Below, piece after piece: positions 23,981 to 32,609 of a DNA stretch of 41,838 nt. The notes beneath the pieces were generated by a model. It did not search any database and had not been told where the DNA came from. It worked only from the letters and a program-made list of their open reading frames with translations. Both the position numbers and the translations under genes were made by a program. The stretch comes from DATFLL01 sp035267785 (GTDB lineage: Bacteria > Pseudomonadota > Gammaproteobacteria > DATFLL01): positions 1 through 41,838 of the forward strand of contig DATFLL010000101.1 of NCBI GenBank assembly GCA_035267785.1. The letters are read 5' to 3'. Positions within the stretch are counted from its first letter, which is position 1. The number at the start of each line of letters is the position of its first letter.

Positions 23981-24714
23981 CAGATGAGCATCCCGTAGCC
24001 CATGACGAAGATCATCGGCGTCAGCGAGGCGAATGCAATCAACCCGAAGCCGTCGGTCATCGGATTGCGTCCCTTGATACTCGAGGCCAGACCCACGCCG
24101 AGCGCCGTCACCAGGGGAACCGTAATCGTCGAGGTGGTGACCCCGCCCGAGTCATAAGCGATGCCCACGATCGATTTGGGGGCGAGCTCGGTCATAATGA
24201 CCACGCCGATGTAACCACCGATGATGAGGTACTGGATGGGCCAGCCGCGCAGGATGCGCAGCACGCCGATGACGATAGCCAGGCCGACCGACAATGCCAC
24301 CGTGAACCGCAGACCCAGGGCGTAGGCCTGCATCGCGTCCGCGCGATCGGCAATCATCCCGCCGTTGGCCGCGACCTTGGCCGCCTCACCGGCCACGGCG
24401 ATGAGCGCCGGCTCGGCGACCGTCGTCCCGAAACCCAGCGCGAAGGCGAAGGCGAGCAGCCAGGTCAGGCTTCCCTTGCGCGCGAAGGCGTAGGCCATCG
24501 ACTCGCCGAGCGGGAACAGGCTGATCTCCAGGCCGCGCACGAACAGGGTCAAGCCCAGCACCACGAGCGCCGTGCCGCCGAGCAGCGTCCCCAGATGGGG
24601 AATGGGCTGGCGCAAGACCACCAGCTGGAAGAACCCGATCACCAATATAATAGGTAGCAGGTCGCGGACGCTGTCCAGCATGGAACGAAAAAATGCCCGA
24701 AGCTGTGTCCCCAC
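23980..24714 (-). CDS. DUF1538 membrane protein, UmpA-like antiporter subunit
   Basis: This is the first subunit of the DUF1538 pair, 244 residues. The conserved blocks VVLRQPIPHLGTLLGG, TTVAEPALIAVAGEAAKV, GIAYDSGGVTTSTITVPLV and DGFGLIAFASLTPM define the family. The acidic residues in TTVAEPALI and AYDSGGV lie inside hydrophobic surroundings and are candidates for cation binding. The GTG at 24714 is chosen because the segment before LPII then has the same length as in the paralogue. A longer frame to 24765 lacks such support, and an ATG at 24681 would cut the first helix. It is the promoter-proximal gene of the minus-strand run down to 18851 and is divergent from the P-type ATPase gene. Confidence 0.88.
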   Translation of the reverse strand: MGTQLRAFFRSMLDSVRDLLPIILVIGFFQLVVLRQPIPHLGTLLGGTALVVLGLTLFVRGLEISLFPLGESMAYAFARKGSLTWLLAFAFALGFGTTVAEPALIAVAGEAAKVAANGGMIADRADAMQAYALGLRFTVALSVGLAIVIGVLRILRGWPIQYLIIGGYIGVVIMTELAPKSIVGIAYDSGGVTTSTITVPLVTALGVGLASSIKGRNPMTDGFGLIAFASLTPMIFVMGYGMLI

Positions 24715-24857
24715 GCACGCGACCCTGTCTAGAATAGCCCTGGGAGCCAATGGCCCTGGACGCACCGCGCCCCCGCCGTAGGGGCATTATACGGGGCAGG
24801 GTCGGTATCGGCACAAGGCTTGGCGCCGACACAGCACTGAGCACTCGAAGAGCGAAC

Positions 24858-27635
24858 ATGGCGAGCGACCCGACAGACGCGCACTCCGCCGAGCGGCCTC
24901 CCGCCACCGCGGCCGTCGTCCACCGCGGTCACACGCTCTCGTCCGCGGAGGCACTCGAGGCCCTCCAGGCCTCGGTGCACGGTCTGTCGCGTACCGAGGC
25001 GGCCGCACGCCTGGAGCGTTTCGGGGCCAACACGCTGCCGCATGCGCGCCCGCCACACCCCCTGTCTGTCTTCCTGCGCCAGTTTCTGAGCCCGCTCATC
25101 TACGTCCTGCTGCTGGCCGCCCTCGTTTCCGTGGTACTTCGAGAATGGTCCGACGCGGTGTTCATCTCGGCGGTGCTGCTGATCAACGCAATCATCGGCG
25201 CGCTCCAGGAGTATTCGGCCCAACGCGCCGCCCAGGCCCTGCAGCGCATGGTCAGCGTGCGGGCCCGGGTCCTGCGCGACGGCGACGCCTACGAGCTCGA
25301 CGCCGAGACGCTCGTTCCCGGCGATATCGTCGCACTGGAGTCCGGCAGCAAGGTGCCGGCCGATTTACGCCTGCTCAGCGCGCAAGGGCTGGAAGTGGAC
25401 GAATCGCTGCTCACCGGCGAATCCGACCCCGTCGCCAAGGACGCCGGGGCCGTCCTCGCCGAAGACACTGTTACCGGCGACCGGACCAACATGGCCTTTG
25501 CGGGCACCCTGGTCACCCGCGGTCGGGCGCGCGGCGTGGTGGTCGCCACGGGCCTGGCCACCGAGCTCGGCCGTATCGCCAGCACGGTGCTGGGGCGCAC
25601 GGCGGTCAAGCCGCCGCTGCTGGTGCGCATGGCGCGCTTCACCACACGCATCGCGATCTTCATAGGCGTGGCGGTGGTGATCATGGCCGGCGTGTCGCTC
25701 GCGCAAGGTGCCGGTCTCGAAGAGGTCTTTCTGCTCAGCGTCGCGCTGGCCGTCTCGGCCATTCCCGAGGGACTGCCGGTGGCGCTGACGGTGACGCTGG
25801 CCATTGGCATGCAGCGCATGGCCCGACGCAACGTCATCGTACGCAAGCTGGTGGCGGTGGAGGCCCTCGGCTCGTGCACCTTCATCGCCTCGGACAAGAC
25901 CGGCACCCTGACGGTCAATGAGCTGACCGCGCGCCGGCTGGTCTTTGCCGGCCAGCAGCCCTGGGTCGTCACCGGCGAAGGCATGAGCCCTGAAGGCGCC
26001 GTCCTGGCACCGCAGGGCGAAGGGCCGCCCTCGGCACCCGCTTGGGCGCTGGTCGAGCGCGCCTGTCAGACTGCGGTGCTCACCAACGAGGGCTTTCTCG
26101 GCATGCGTGACGGCCAATGGGTACACCACGGCGACGGAGTCGACGTGGCCATGCTGGTGATGGCTCACAAGGTGGGCCTCACACAGGCCGAGGTGAACAA
26201 CGCGTGGCCGGCCCTGGCCGAGCTGCCGTTCGAATCCAATCGCCTGTTCTCGGCCAATCTGAACCGCCCGGCCGGCGACGAGGCAGGCGCGGGCATGGCG
26301 TCGGTCAAAGGCGCGGTCGAGCGCCTGCTGCCCATGTGCACGACCATGGCCACGCCCGCCGGCGATGTCGCGCTCGACGCCGAGGCGATCCGGGAGCGGG
26401 CCCATGCGCTCGCCAGCGACGGCTATCGTGTGCTCGCACTGGCGTCCGGGCCGCTCGCCCTCGGCCCCGAGGAAGTGTTCTCCGAGGAACACTTGCACGG
26501 CCTGACGCTGATCGCGCTGGTCGGCATGATCGACCCGCTGCGCGCCGAGGCCAAGGCGGCGGTCGGCGCCTGCCACCGCGCCGGGATCGAGGTCTCCATG
26601 GTCACAGGCGATCATCCGGCCACGGCTTTCGCCATTGCGCGCGAGCTGGATCTCGCCGACGACATGCGACAAGTCGTCACCGGCACGCAGCTTCGCGAGG
26701 CCGAGCAGACCGGCCCCACGGCAGTCGATGCGCTGACGGCACGGGCCCGGGTATTCGCACGGGTCGAACCGCGGCAGAAGCTGGACATAGTGCGATCGCT
26801 GATACGCAACGGACACTTCGTGGCCGTCACCGGCGACGGCGCCAATGACGCGCCCGCGCTGCGCGCCGCCCATGTCGGCGTCGCCATGGGACGAAGCGGC
26901 ACCGACGTCGCACGCGAGACCGCCGAGCTCATCGTCACCGACGACGATTTCGCCTCGATCGTCGCCGGCATCGAGGAAGGGCGCATTGCCTACGCCAACG
27001 TGCGCAAGGTGATCTTTTTGCTCATTTCCACCGGCGCCGCCGAGCTGGTTCTGTTTACCCTGTCGCTGGCGACCGGGCTGCCCCTGCCCTTGGTGGCCGT
27101 GCAACTGCTGTGGCTGAACCTCGTGACCAACGGCATCCAGGACATCGCGCTCGCCTTCGAGACGGCCGAAGGGGACGAGCTGCGCCGTCCCCCACGCCCG
27201 CCGCGCGAACCGGTATTCAACCGCCTGATGATCGAGCGCGTACTGATTTCAGCGGCGGTGATGGGCTGCGTGGCCTTCGCCACCTTTGCCTGGCTGCTGC
27301 AGCACGGCTACGGTGTCGAAGCGGCGCGCAACGTCACGCTGCTGCTGATGGTCCTGTTCGAGAACGTGCACGTGTTCAACAGCCGATCGGAGACGCGCTC
27401 GACCTTCGGACACGACCCGCTGCGCAATCCCCTGCTGCTGTTCGGCACGGCGGCCGCGCAGCTCGTTCACATCGGCGCGATGTACACACCGGGCTTGAGC
27501 ACGGTACTCGGCCTGTCGCCGGTATCGCCCCTGGACTGGCTCTCGCTACTGGGACTGGCGCTCACCGTATTGGTCGTCATGGAGGTGCACAAGTGGCTGC
27601 GCCGGCGGGGGACAGGCCGAAGCGATTTCCGGTAG
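24858..27635 (+). CDS. P-type cation-transporting ATPase (P2-like)
   Basis: This is an ATP-driven cation pump of 925 residues. The N-terminal cation-ATPase domain starts LSSAEALEALQASVHGLS. The actuator loop has LTGESDPV (186-193), TM4 has AIPEGLPVALT with Glu304, the phosphorylated Asp346 is in SDKTGTLT, and the hinge is VAVTGDGANDAPAL. The C-terminal half has the six-helix region. Compared with SERCA (numbering from memory), the TM4 Glu and the TM5 Glu (Glu729) are kept, TM6 Asn754 and Thr757 are kept, but the TM6 Asp is replaced by Asn758. The ion carried is therefore uncertain. The ATG at 24858 is chosen because the frame upstream (24750) crosses the divergent promoter region. Confidence 0.92.
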   Translation: MASDPTDAHSAERPPATAAVVHRGHTLSSAEALEALQASVHGLSRTEAAARLERFGANTLPHARPPHPLSVFLRQFLSPLIYVLLLAALVSVVLREWSDAVFISAVLLINAIIGALQEYSAQRAAQALQRMVSVRARVLRDGDAYELDAETLVPGDIVALESGSKVPADLRLLSAQGLEVDESLLTGESDPVAKDAGAVLAEDTVTGDRTNMAFAGTLVTRGRARGVVVATGLATELGRIASTVLGRTAVKPPLLVRMARFTTRIAIFIGVAVVIMAGVSLAQGAGLEEVFLLSVALAVSAIPEGLPVALTVTLAIGMQRMARRNVIVRKLVAVEALGSCTFIASDKTGTLTVNELTARRLVFAGQQPWVVTGEGMSPEGAVLAPQGEGPPSAPAWALVERACQTAVLTNEGFLGMRDGQWVHHGDGVDVAMLVMAHKVGLTQAEVNNAWPALAELPFESNRLFSANLNRPAGDEAGAGMASVKGAVERLLPMCTTMATPAGDVALDAEAIRERAHALASDGYRVLALASGPLALGPEEVFSEEHLHGLTLIALVGMIDPLRAEAKAAVGACHRAGIEVSMVTGDHPATAFAIARELDLADDMRQVVTGTQLREAEQTGPTAVDALTARARVFARVEPRQKLDIVRSLIRNGHFVAVTGDGANDAPALRAAHVGVAMGRSGTDVARETAELIVTDDDFASIVAGIEEGRIAYANVRKVIFLLISTGAAELVLFTLSLATGLPLPLVAVQLLWLNLVTNGIQDIALAFETAEGDELRRPPRPPREPVFNRLMIERVLISAAVMGCVAFATFAWLLQHGYGVEAARNVTLLLMVLFENVHVFNSRSETRSTFGHDPLRNPLLLFGTAAAQLVHIGAMYTPGLSTVLGLSPVSPLDWLSLLGLALTVLVVMEVHKWLRRRGTGRSDFR

Positions 27636-27638
27636 TAT
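27633..27638 (+). promoter_or_regulatory. Candidate -10 element for the symporter gene
   Basis: TAGTAT coincides with the stop codon of the ATPase gene and lies 72 bp ahead of the ATG at 27711. It resembles the TAGTAT before the HAD gene. No convincing -35 partner was seen. Confidence 0.2.
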
Positions 27639-27710
27639 GTCGCTGTACCCGGAACCCGGCCGCTTGGCGGGCAGTGCTGAGACCGCGATAACCAAAACAA
27701 GGAATACGCG

Positions 27711-29099
27711 ATGCAACCGACCGAACCGACCTGGATAGAACAGCTCACCCAGTGGACGGGCAATCTGGCCGGACACCTCTGGGGCCTGCCCTCGGTGATA
27801 CTGCTCGTGGGCACGGGGCTGTATCTGACCATCCGGCTGCGCGGGGTGCAGTTCCGCGGATTCAAACACTCGGCCGGGTTGATCGCCGGCAAGTACGACA
27901 AGCCCGGCGATCCGGGCGAGGTGTCGCACTTCCAGGCGCTGTCCGCGGCGCTGTCGGCCACCATCGGCACCGGCAATATCGCGGGGGTGGCCACGGCCAT
28001 CGCCTTCGGCGGTCCCGGGGCGGTGTTCTGGATGTGGGTCACGGCCCTGGTGGGCATGGCCAGCAAATTCACGTCGTGCACCCTGGCGCTGAAGTTCCGC
28101 CGCTTCCATGACGACGGAACCGTCTCGGGCGGGCCGATGTACACCATCGCCAAGGGACTGAACATGCCCTGGCTGGGCGCCCTGTTCGCCGCCTTCGCGC
28201 TCATCGCCTCATTCGGGATCGGCAACATGGTCCAGGCCAACTCGGTGGTCGACGGGCTGAGCATGATCTTCCCGCAGCTGAAGAACGACAATTACAAGCT
28301 CGTCATCGGCGTAATCATCGCGGTTATGGTCGGTCTGGTGATCATCGGGGGCATCCGGCGCATTGCCAAGATTGCCTCGCGCATCGTGCCGTTCATGGCG
28401 GTCCTTTACTGTGGTGCGGCGCTGCTCATCATCATCCTGAATATCCAGGAGCTGCCCGCGGCCCTGGGGACGATATTCAACCTCGCACTCAACCCGACGG
28501 CCGCGGGGGGCGCGGCGATCGGTGTGGCCATGCAATACGGCGTGGCACGCGGTGTGTTCTCCAACGAAGCCGGACTGGGATCGGCGCCGATGGCCCATGC
28601 CGCGGCCCGCACCGAAGAGCCGGTCCGCGAAGGCCTGGTGGCGATGATGGGTCCGTTCATCGATACAATCGTCATCTGCACCATGACCGCTGTGGTCATC
28701 GTTATGATGGGGGCCTGGGGCGATGCCCGCCCCGCCGGCCTGGAGGGCGCGGCGCTGTCCGCCTTCGCCTTCCAAAAGGCCCTGGGGGGCACGGGTGCCT
28801 GGGTGGTGGGGTTCGGGCTGACGCTGTTCGCCTACTCGACCATCATTTCATGGTCGTACTACGGCGATCGCAGCGCGGAGTACCTGTTCGGCGAACGGGC
28901 CGTGCTGCCCTATCGCATCATCTATACGGTACTCGTGGTCATCGGGGCGTATGTACCGCTCAAGCTCGTTTGGAACTTCGCCGACATCGCCAACATCCTG
29001 ATGGCCGCACCGAACCTGATCAGCATGATTTTGCTCGCCGGGCTCGTCAAACGCCTCAGCGACGACTATTTCTCCCGCCCACAGGAGCCCACGCGGTGA
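27711..29099 (+). CDS. Sodium:alanine/glycine symporter (AGCS family)
   Basis: This inner-membrane secondary transporter has 462 residues and about ten or eleven helices. Family markers are FQALSAALSATIGTGNIAGV, with the sodium- and substrate-binding backbone of TM1, AFGGPGAVFWMWVTALVGM, GPMYTIAKG and FSNEAGLGSAPMAHAAA. It imports alanine or glycine with Na+, so it depends on the sodium gradient that the neighbouring antiporter-type genes help set. AAGGAA upstream sets the ATG at 27711. The nadC gene follows by 56 bp in the same direction. Glycine and alanine cannot be told apart from sequence by eye. Confidence 0.93.
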   Translation: MQPTEPTWIEQLTQWTGNLAGHLWGLPSVILLVGTGLYLTIRLRGVQFRGFKHSAGLIAGKYDKPGDPGEVSHFQALSAALSATIGTGNIAGVATAIAFGGPGAVFWMWVTALVGMASKFTSCTLALKFRRFHDDGTVSGGPMYTIAKGLNMPWLGALFAAFALIASFGIGNMVQANSVVDGLSMIFPQLKNDNYKLVIGVIIAVMVGLVIIGGIRRIAKIASRIVPFMAVLYCGAALLIIILNIQELPAALGTIFNLALNPTAAGGAAIGVAMQYGVARGVFSNEAGLGSAPMAHAAARTEEPVREGLVAMMGPFIDTIVICTMTAVVIVMMGAWGDARPAGLEGAALSAFAFQKALGGTGAWVVGFGLTLFAYSTIISWSYYGDRSAEYLFGERAVLPYRIIYTVLVVIGAYVPLKLVWNFADIANILMAAPNLISMILLAGLVKRLSDDYFSRPQEPTR

Positions 29100-29155
29100 A
29101 ACCGAACAACGCCGACGGCCCCACGCCCCGCGGCGCGAGCGCGGCTGCCTGAGCC

Positions 29156-30025
29156 ATGAACGCCTCGCCTCCCCAGGTTCCGACCGAGCACGTGCGCGAG
29201 GACGTGCGCCGCGCGCTGGCCGAGGACGTCGGACCGGGCGACGTGACCGCCGCCCTCATTCCCGCCGAGGCCCGGGCCAACGCGCGGGTGATCTCGCGCG
29301 AGGCCGCCGTCGTGTGCGGGCGTCCCTGGTTCGATGAAACCTTCGCCCAGCTCGCCGAGGCGGCGGGCGAGACCATCGAAATCGAATGGCATGTGCACGA
29401 GGGCGAGCCGATCACCACCGACCAGGTACTGTGCCACGTCCGGGGCCCGGCCCGCCTCATCCTGACCGGCGAGCGTACCGCGCTCAATTTTCTACAGCTG
29501 CTCTGCGGTACTGCCACCGTCACTCACCATTATGCGACGCTGATCGCCGATACACGCGCACGCATCCTCGACACCCGCAAGACCCTGCCCGGCCTGCGCC
29601 GCGCCCAAAAATACGCTGTGGCCTGCGGCGGTGGCCGCAATCATCGCCTCGGCCTCTACGATGCCATTCTCATCAAGGAAAACCACATCCTGGCCGCGGG
29701 CTCCATCAGCGCGGCGGTCGCAACCGCCCGCGCCGCGTCGCCCGATCTGCCGCTGGAGGTCGAAGTGGAAAACCTCGGGCAGCTGCGCGAGGCCCTGGCG
29801 GCGGGAGCCCACCGCCTGCTGCTCGACAATATGGACCCCGCGGCGCTGCGCGCGGCCGTGGCCGAAACCGCCGGGCGGGCGGAGCTGGAGGCCTCCGGCG
29901 GCATCGGCCAGGAAAGCCTGCGCGCGGTCGCCGAAACGGGGGTGGATTACATCTCGGTGGGGGCCATCACCAAGCACATCCGCGCCGTCGATCTGTCGAT
30001 GCGGTTCGAGACGCTCTCCGCCTGA
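29156..30025 (+). CDS. nadC: NadC, nicotinate-nucleotide pyrophosphorylase (carboxylating)
   Basis: This enzyme converts quinolinate and PRPP to nicotinate mononucleotide, CO2 and pyrophosphate in de novo NAD synthesis. It has 289 residues, the standard size. The N-terminal domain has LAEDVGPGDVTAALIP. The catalytic barrel contains RTALNFLQLLCGTAT, DTRKTLPGLRRAQKYAV, GGGRNHRLGLYDAILIKENH, VEVENLGQL and EASGGI followed by SVGAITKH. These cover the quinolinate and phosphoribosyl sites. nadA and nadB are not nearby. It shares direction with the symporter upstream. A 220-bp regulatory gap separates it from iscR. Confidence 0.96.
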   Translation: MNASPPQVPTEHVREDVRRALAEDVGPGDVTAALIPAEARANARVISREAAVVCGRPWFDETFAQLAEAAGETIEIEWHVHEGEPITTDQVLCHVRGPARLILTGERTALNFLQLLCGTATVTHHYATLIADTRARILDTRKTLPGLRRAQKYAVACGGGRNHRLGLYDAILIKENHILAAGSISAAVATARAASPDLPLEVEVENLGQLREALAAGAHRLLLDNMDPAALRAAVAETAGRAELEASGGIGQESLRAVAETGVDYISVGAITKHIRAVDLSMRFETLSA

Positions 30026-30094
30026 ACATTTTCCTGACAATCAAATAGTTGTGGTAAACACTGCACCCATTCTGCGACCCCGTCCGCGGAAAAT

Positions 30095-30119
30095 TTAGTT
30101 GACGGAAACGCTCAACTAT
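30095..30119 (+). promoter_or_regulatory. IscR type-1-like operator
   Basis: This 25-bp element has perfect 7-bp inverted arms, TAGTTGA (30096-30102) and TCAACTA (30112-30118). It matches the published type-1 IscR consensus at 21 of 25 positions by my count. It overlaps the candidate -10 TATAAT and lies 127 bp before iscR, so it fits autorepression by [2Fe-2S]-IscR. A second, poor half-site ATAGTTG is at 30045-30051. Confidence 0.65.
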
Positions 30120-30122
30120 AAT
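30117..30122 (+). promoter_or_regulatory. Candidate -10 of the iscR promoter
   Basis: TATAAT is a perfect -10 consensus overlapping the right arm of the IscR-type palindrome, so bound IscR would block RNA polymerase. The hexamer at the ideal -35 distance is poor. A TTGACG at 30099-30104 lies too close to serve. Confidence 0.45.
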
Positions 30123-30245
30123 TTCATAACCGTACGAACTGCAGGCAATCGATCGATCCGGGATCTGCGTTTCCGGGTCCCAAGCATGCCACGGACATTC
30201 CGATAGCCCGGCTCCCGTGATCGGCTCTCGCAAAAGGACACCGCA

Positions 30246-30734
30246 ATGAGACTGTCAACCAAAGGACGCTATGCCGTGACGGCCATGATGGACTTGGCGC
30301 TGCGCGCCCACCAGGGCCCCGTCACGCTCGCCGACATCTCCAGCAACCAGGGGATATCCAACTCCTACCTCGAACAACTGTTCTCGCGCCTGCGCAAGAA
30401 CGGTCTGGTCACGGGAGTTCGCGGCCCCCGCGGCGGCTATCGGCTGGCTCGCGGCGCACACGAAATCACCGTGGCCGATATCATCAGCGCCGTGGACGAA
30501 AGCGTGGACGCGACGCGCTGTAGGGGAAAGGAAAACTGTCAGGACGGCGAACGCTGCCTGACGCACGAGTTGTGGATGGAGCTGAGCGCCTCTCTGTTCG
30601 ACTTCCTGGACTCCATTACGCTGGCCCAGTACGTAAACCGGCCCGTCGTGCAGGACGTCTTTACACGTCGTGAGGCGCTGGCCGGATCGTTCGCCGGGGC
30701 GGACGAGCAGCACGAACTGGACGAATCGTCCTGA
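30246..30734 (+). CDS. iscR: IscR, Rrf2-family iron-sulfur regulator
   Basis: This transcription factor senses [2Fe-2S] status and controls iron-sulfur cluster assembly genes. It has 162 residues. The winged helix is at the N-terminus (MRLSTKGRYAVTAMMDLAL; recognition region ISNSYLEQLFSRLRKNGLV). The cluster ligands are Cys92, Cys98, Cys104 and His107, the same positions as in E. coli IscR, so cluster binding is very likely. A type-1-like operator overlaps its promoter. The usual downstream iscS-iscU-iscA genes are absent: the next gene is on the opposite strand 17 bp away. It is therefore a monocistronic iscR, or an isc operon has been separated from it. Confidence 0.95.
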   Translation: MRLSTKGRYAVTAMMDLALRAHQGPVTLADISSNQGISNSYLEQLFSRLRKNGLVTGVRGPRGGYRLARGAHEITVADIISAVDESVDATRCRGKENCQDGERCLTHELWMELSASLFDFLDSITLAQYVNRPVVQDVFTRREALAGSFAGADEQHELDESS

Positions 30735-30751
30735 CGAGGTCTTCGCCGCCC

Positions 30752-32494
30752 TCACATGCCGGGGGCTCGAAACTCGAACACCTCGAAGCCGCGCTTTCGC
30801 ACCAGGGGCTCGCCCAAGCGCAAAGGAATGTGCTGCGAATCGCCCCGCGTCAACAGCAGCGGTGCCCCCTTTCCGAACGCATCGCGGCTGGACAGGATCA
30901 GGCGCCAGGCGTCGCCCTCAATGTCACGTATCAGAATCGCGGGACGCCCGGTCTGCGCCTTCTGCCCCTGATTGTCCTGAACGACCGCTGCCTCGGCATG
31001 GCGCGACAAACGCACGACCCCCAGATCCAGCTGCCCCTCTCGGGGCCGATGCAGACGGGCGATATACCCCAATTCGGGATCCGAGTTCGCCTCCTGGAAG
31101 GCACACAGGGCGACCAGCATGCCGACCTGGACGTCCTGTGTAAAATCACTTTCATCGGTCGAGACGCGCAGTCCGCCATCGCTCTCGTCCATGATGCTCC
31201 ACTGTCGTGACAGATGCGCTGCTTGATCTTCGGCGAGCATTGCGGATTGACCCGCTAGGGCATCGACGAACTCTCGCCGGCGCATGACATCCGAGCTAGC
31301 GCCATTGGCATAATCCAACAGCAACCGGTAAGTCTCTCGGTACCCCATGTACAGACGCAGTTGTGTGCCGCCGTAGACCGATCGGCGGACATGACGCCGC
31401 TCGCGGGCCTGAAAGCCCTTCTGCATCGCGTCGAGCACCGGCAGGACATCGGCCTCACTGATGGCCGCCAGCGGTTTCGGCAAGCGCGCCGGCTCGAGCG
31501 CGCCGATCTGCTTCAAGTCAGTCACAGACTTGCGGTCTTGAGCCAGGCGAACCTGTAGGGGCAGAAGATCGATAAACAGGGCCGGCGCCGTCGTCTCCTT
31601 CCGCTGCTGAAAACTCGGCGGCGCATCGGAATCGGCATATATGACAACGCAGCCTTCGGCCAACGGGGAGCCTCGGGGCAGGGCCCGCACGTGTATGTGC
31701 GTTTTGAGCAGACTGAAATATGCATCCGGCATATGCATCAGGTCGCGCGGCCACGTCATCGGGTCCAACAACCCAAAGAGCTGAATGGATACGTAGAGCT
31801 GGCGCGGCGAGGTCGTGCGCACTTGCTTTCCGCCTTCACTGTCGGGCGCGGCAATGCCGAGCGTACCGGTCAGTTCCAGCTCTTCGTCGATCAGTCGGCG
31901 TGTAAGGAGCGAGACGTAGGCCTGATTGACATCTCGCCACGACTTGGCGGGCAGTTTCTGGTAGCGCAGCGCGCGAACACGCTGTTCCAAACGCAGCACC
32001 TCCAATAATCGAAATCCGCACTGCAGGAGGCGGTTGCGTGCCGCACCGCTGTCGCTTGACGGATAATCGTCACGAAAGACGAGCTTATATCCGACGATAA
32101 TCGCGTCGACGGCCGATAGGCATTCGCGTAATGCATTCTGCTCTTCTGCACTGTGCTGCCCACCGCTTTGCTGCAGGTGAAACTTACGGACCAAACGCGC
32201 GACAGCGGCGTAGGCACTGCGCAAAGCGGCATCCACGAATTCCAGGCGTCGCTCGGGCTTGACCGCCGCTCGGTTCAGGGCGGTCAGATGACGCTGTACA
32301 TCTTTGAGAAGGAAGACGGGCTCTTGGTGCTGCTTCGCCAGCTGCGCGGTCAGCGCAGCAGCGTCCGACACCGGCAGCTTCGCCCGCGGCGAGGCAATGG
32401 GCAACCCTCCGAACACCCCCGGCTGGTAGGGCTCCCCGCCGCCGCGTCCGGACTGGGCGGGGTCCACCGATTGGTCGGAAAACAATTTCCCCAT
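30752..32494 (-). CDS. Large PilZ-like protein of unknown function
   Basis: This cytoplasmic-looking protein has 580 residues and no signal peptide or membrane helix. The N-terminal two-thirds are mainly helical, with many Arg and Leu (LRLEQRVRALRYQ, RRLIDEELELTGTLG). A PilZ-type signature appears late: basic RRHVRR at 366-371 and DESDGG at 436-441 within SIMDESDGGLRVS, followed by VQVGMLVAL. The classical PilZ domain binds cyclic di-GMP through RxxxR and D/NxSxxG. Here the two motifs lie 65 residues apart, farther than usual, so a divergent or interrupted domain is possible. I do not recognise the full-length family. The ATG at 32494 has a GGGGGCAGGG stretch upstream; a TTG at 32512 adds six residues. 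It converges on iscR. Confidence 0.72.
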   Translation of the reverse strand: MGKLFSDQSVDPAQSGRGGGEPYQPGVFGGLPIASPRAKLPVSDAAALTAQLAKQHQEPVFLLKDVQRHLTALNRAAVKPERRLEFVDAALRSAYAAVARLVRKFHLQQSGGQHSAEEQNALRECLSAVDAIIVGYKLVFRDDYPSSDSGAARNRLLQCGFRLLEVLRLEQRVRALRYQKLPAKSWRDVNQAYVSLLTRRLIDEELELTGTLGIAAPDSEGGKQVRTTSPRQLYVSIQLFGLLDPMTWPRDLMHMPDAYFSLLKTHIHVRALPRGSPLAEGCVVIYADSDAPPSFQQRKETTAPALFIDLLPLQVRLAQDRKSVTDLKQIGALEPARLPKPLAAISEADVLPVLDAMQKGFQARERRHVRRSVYGGTQLRLYMGYRETYRLLLDYANGASSDVMRRREFVDALAGQSAMLAEDQAAHLSRQWSIMDESDGGLRVSTDESDFTQDVQVGMLVALCAFQEANSDPELGYIARLHRPREGQLDLGVVRLSRHAEAAVVQDNQGQKAQTGRPAILIRDIEGDAWRLILSSRDAFGKGAPLLLTRGDSQHIPLRLGEPLVRKRGFEVFEFRAPGM

Positions 32495-32588
32495 AACTGG
32501 CCCTGCCCCCAATTCAACAGGCCAAATACATCATAAGTCTTATATATTTAGATTAGCAGGTAACCGGCTCCAGGCAACACAAATAGGC

Positions 32589-32608
32589 GCCCCGGGGCCC
32601 GGCGGGGC
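32589..32608 (-). terminator. Possible weak terminator after nhaA
   Basis: GCCCCG and CGGGGC form a 6-bp stem around an 8-base GC loop immediately after the nhaA stop. The following minus-strand sequence (GCCTATTTGTG) is only mildly T-rich, so the call is weak. Confidence 0.28.
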
Positions 32609-32609
32609 A

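Noticed and set aside
25365..27104. 579-codon open frame antisense to the P-type ATPase
   Set aside because: It lies opposite an unmistakable ATPase gene, with His/Gln/Gly-rich low-complexity content and no motif or ribosome site.
29096..29152. Tiny GTG-started frame between the symporter gene and nadC
   Set aside because: Eighteen codons overlapping the symporter stop, with no ribosome site or similarity; most likely spacer.
30044..30068. Second IscR type-1 site upstream of the main operator
   Set aside because: Only the left half (ATAGTTG) fits; the remainder matches at about chance level.
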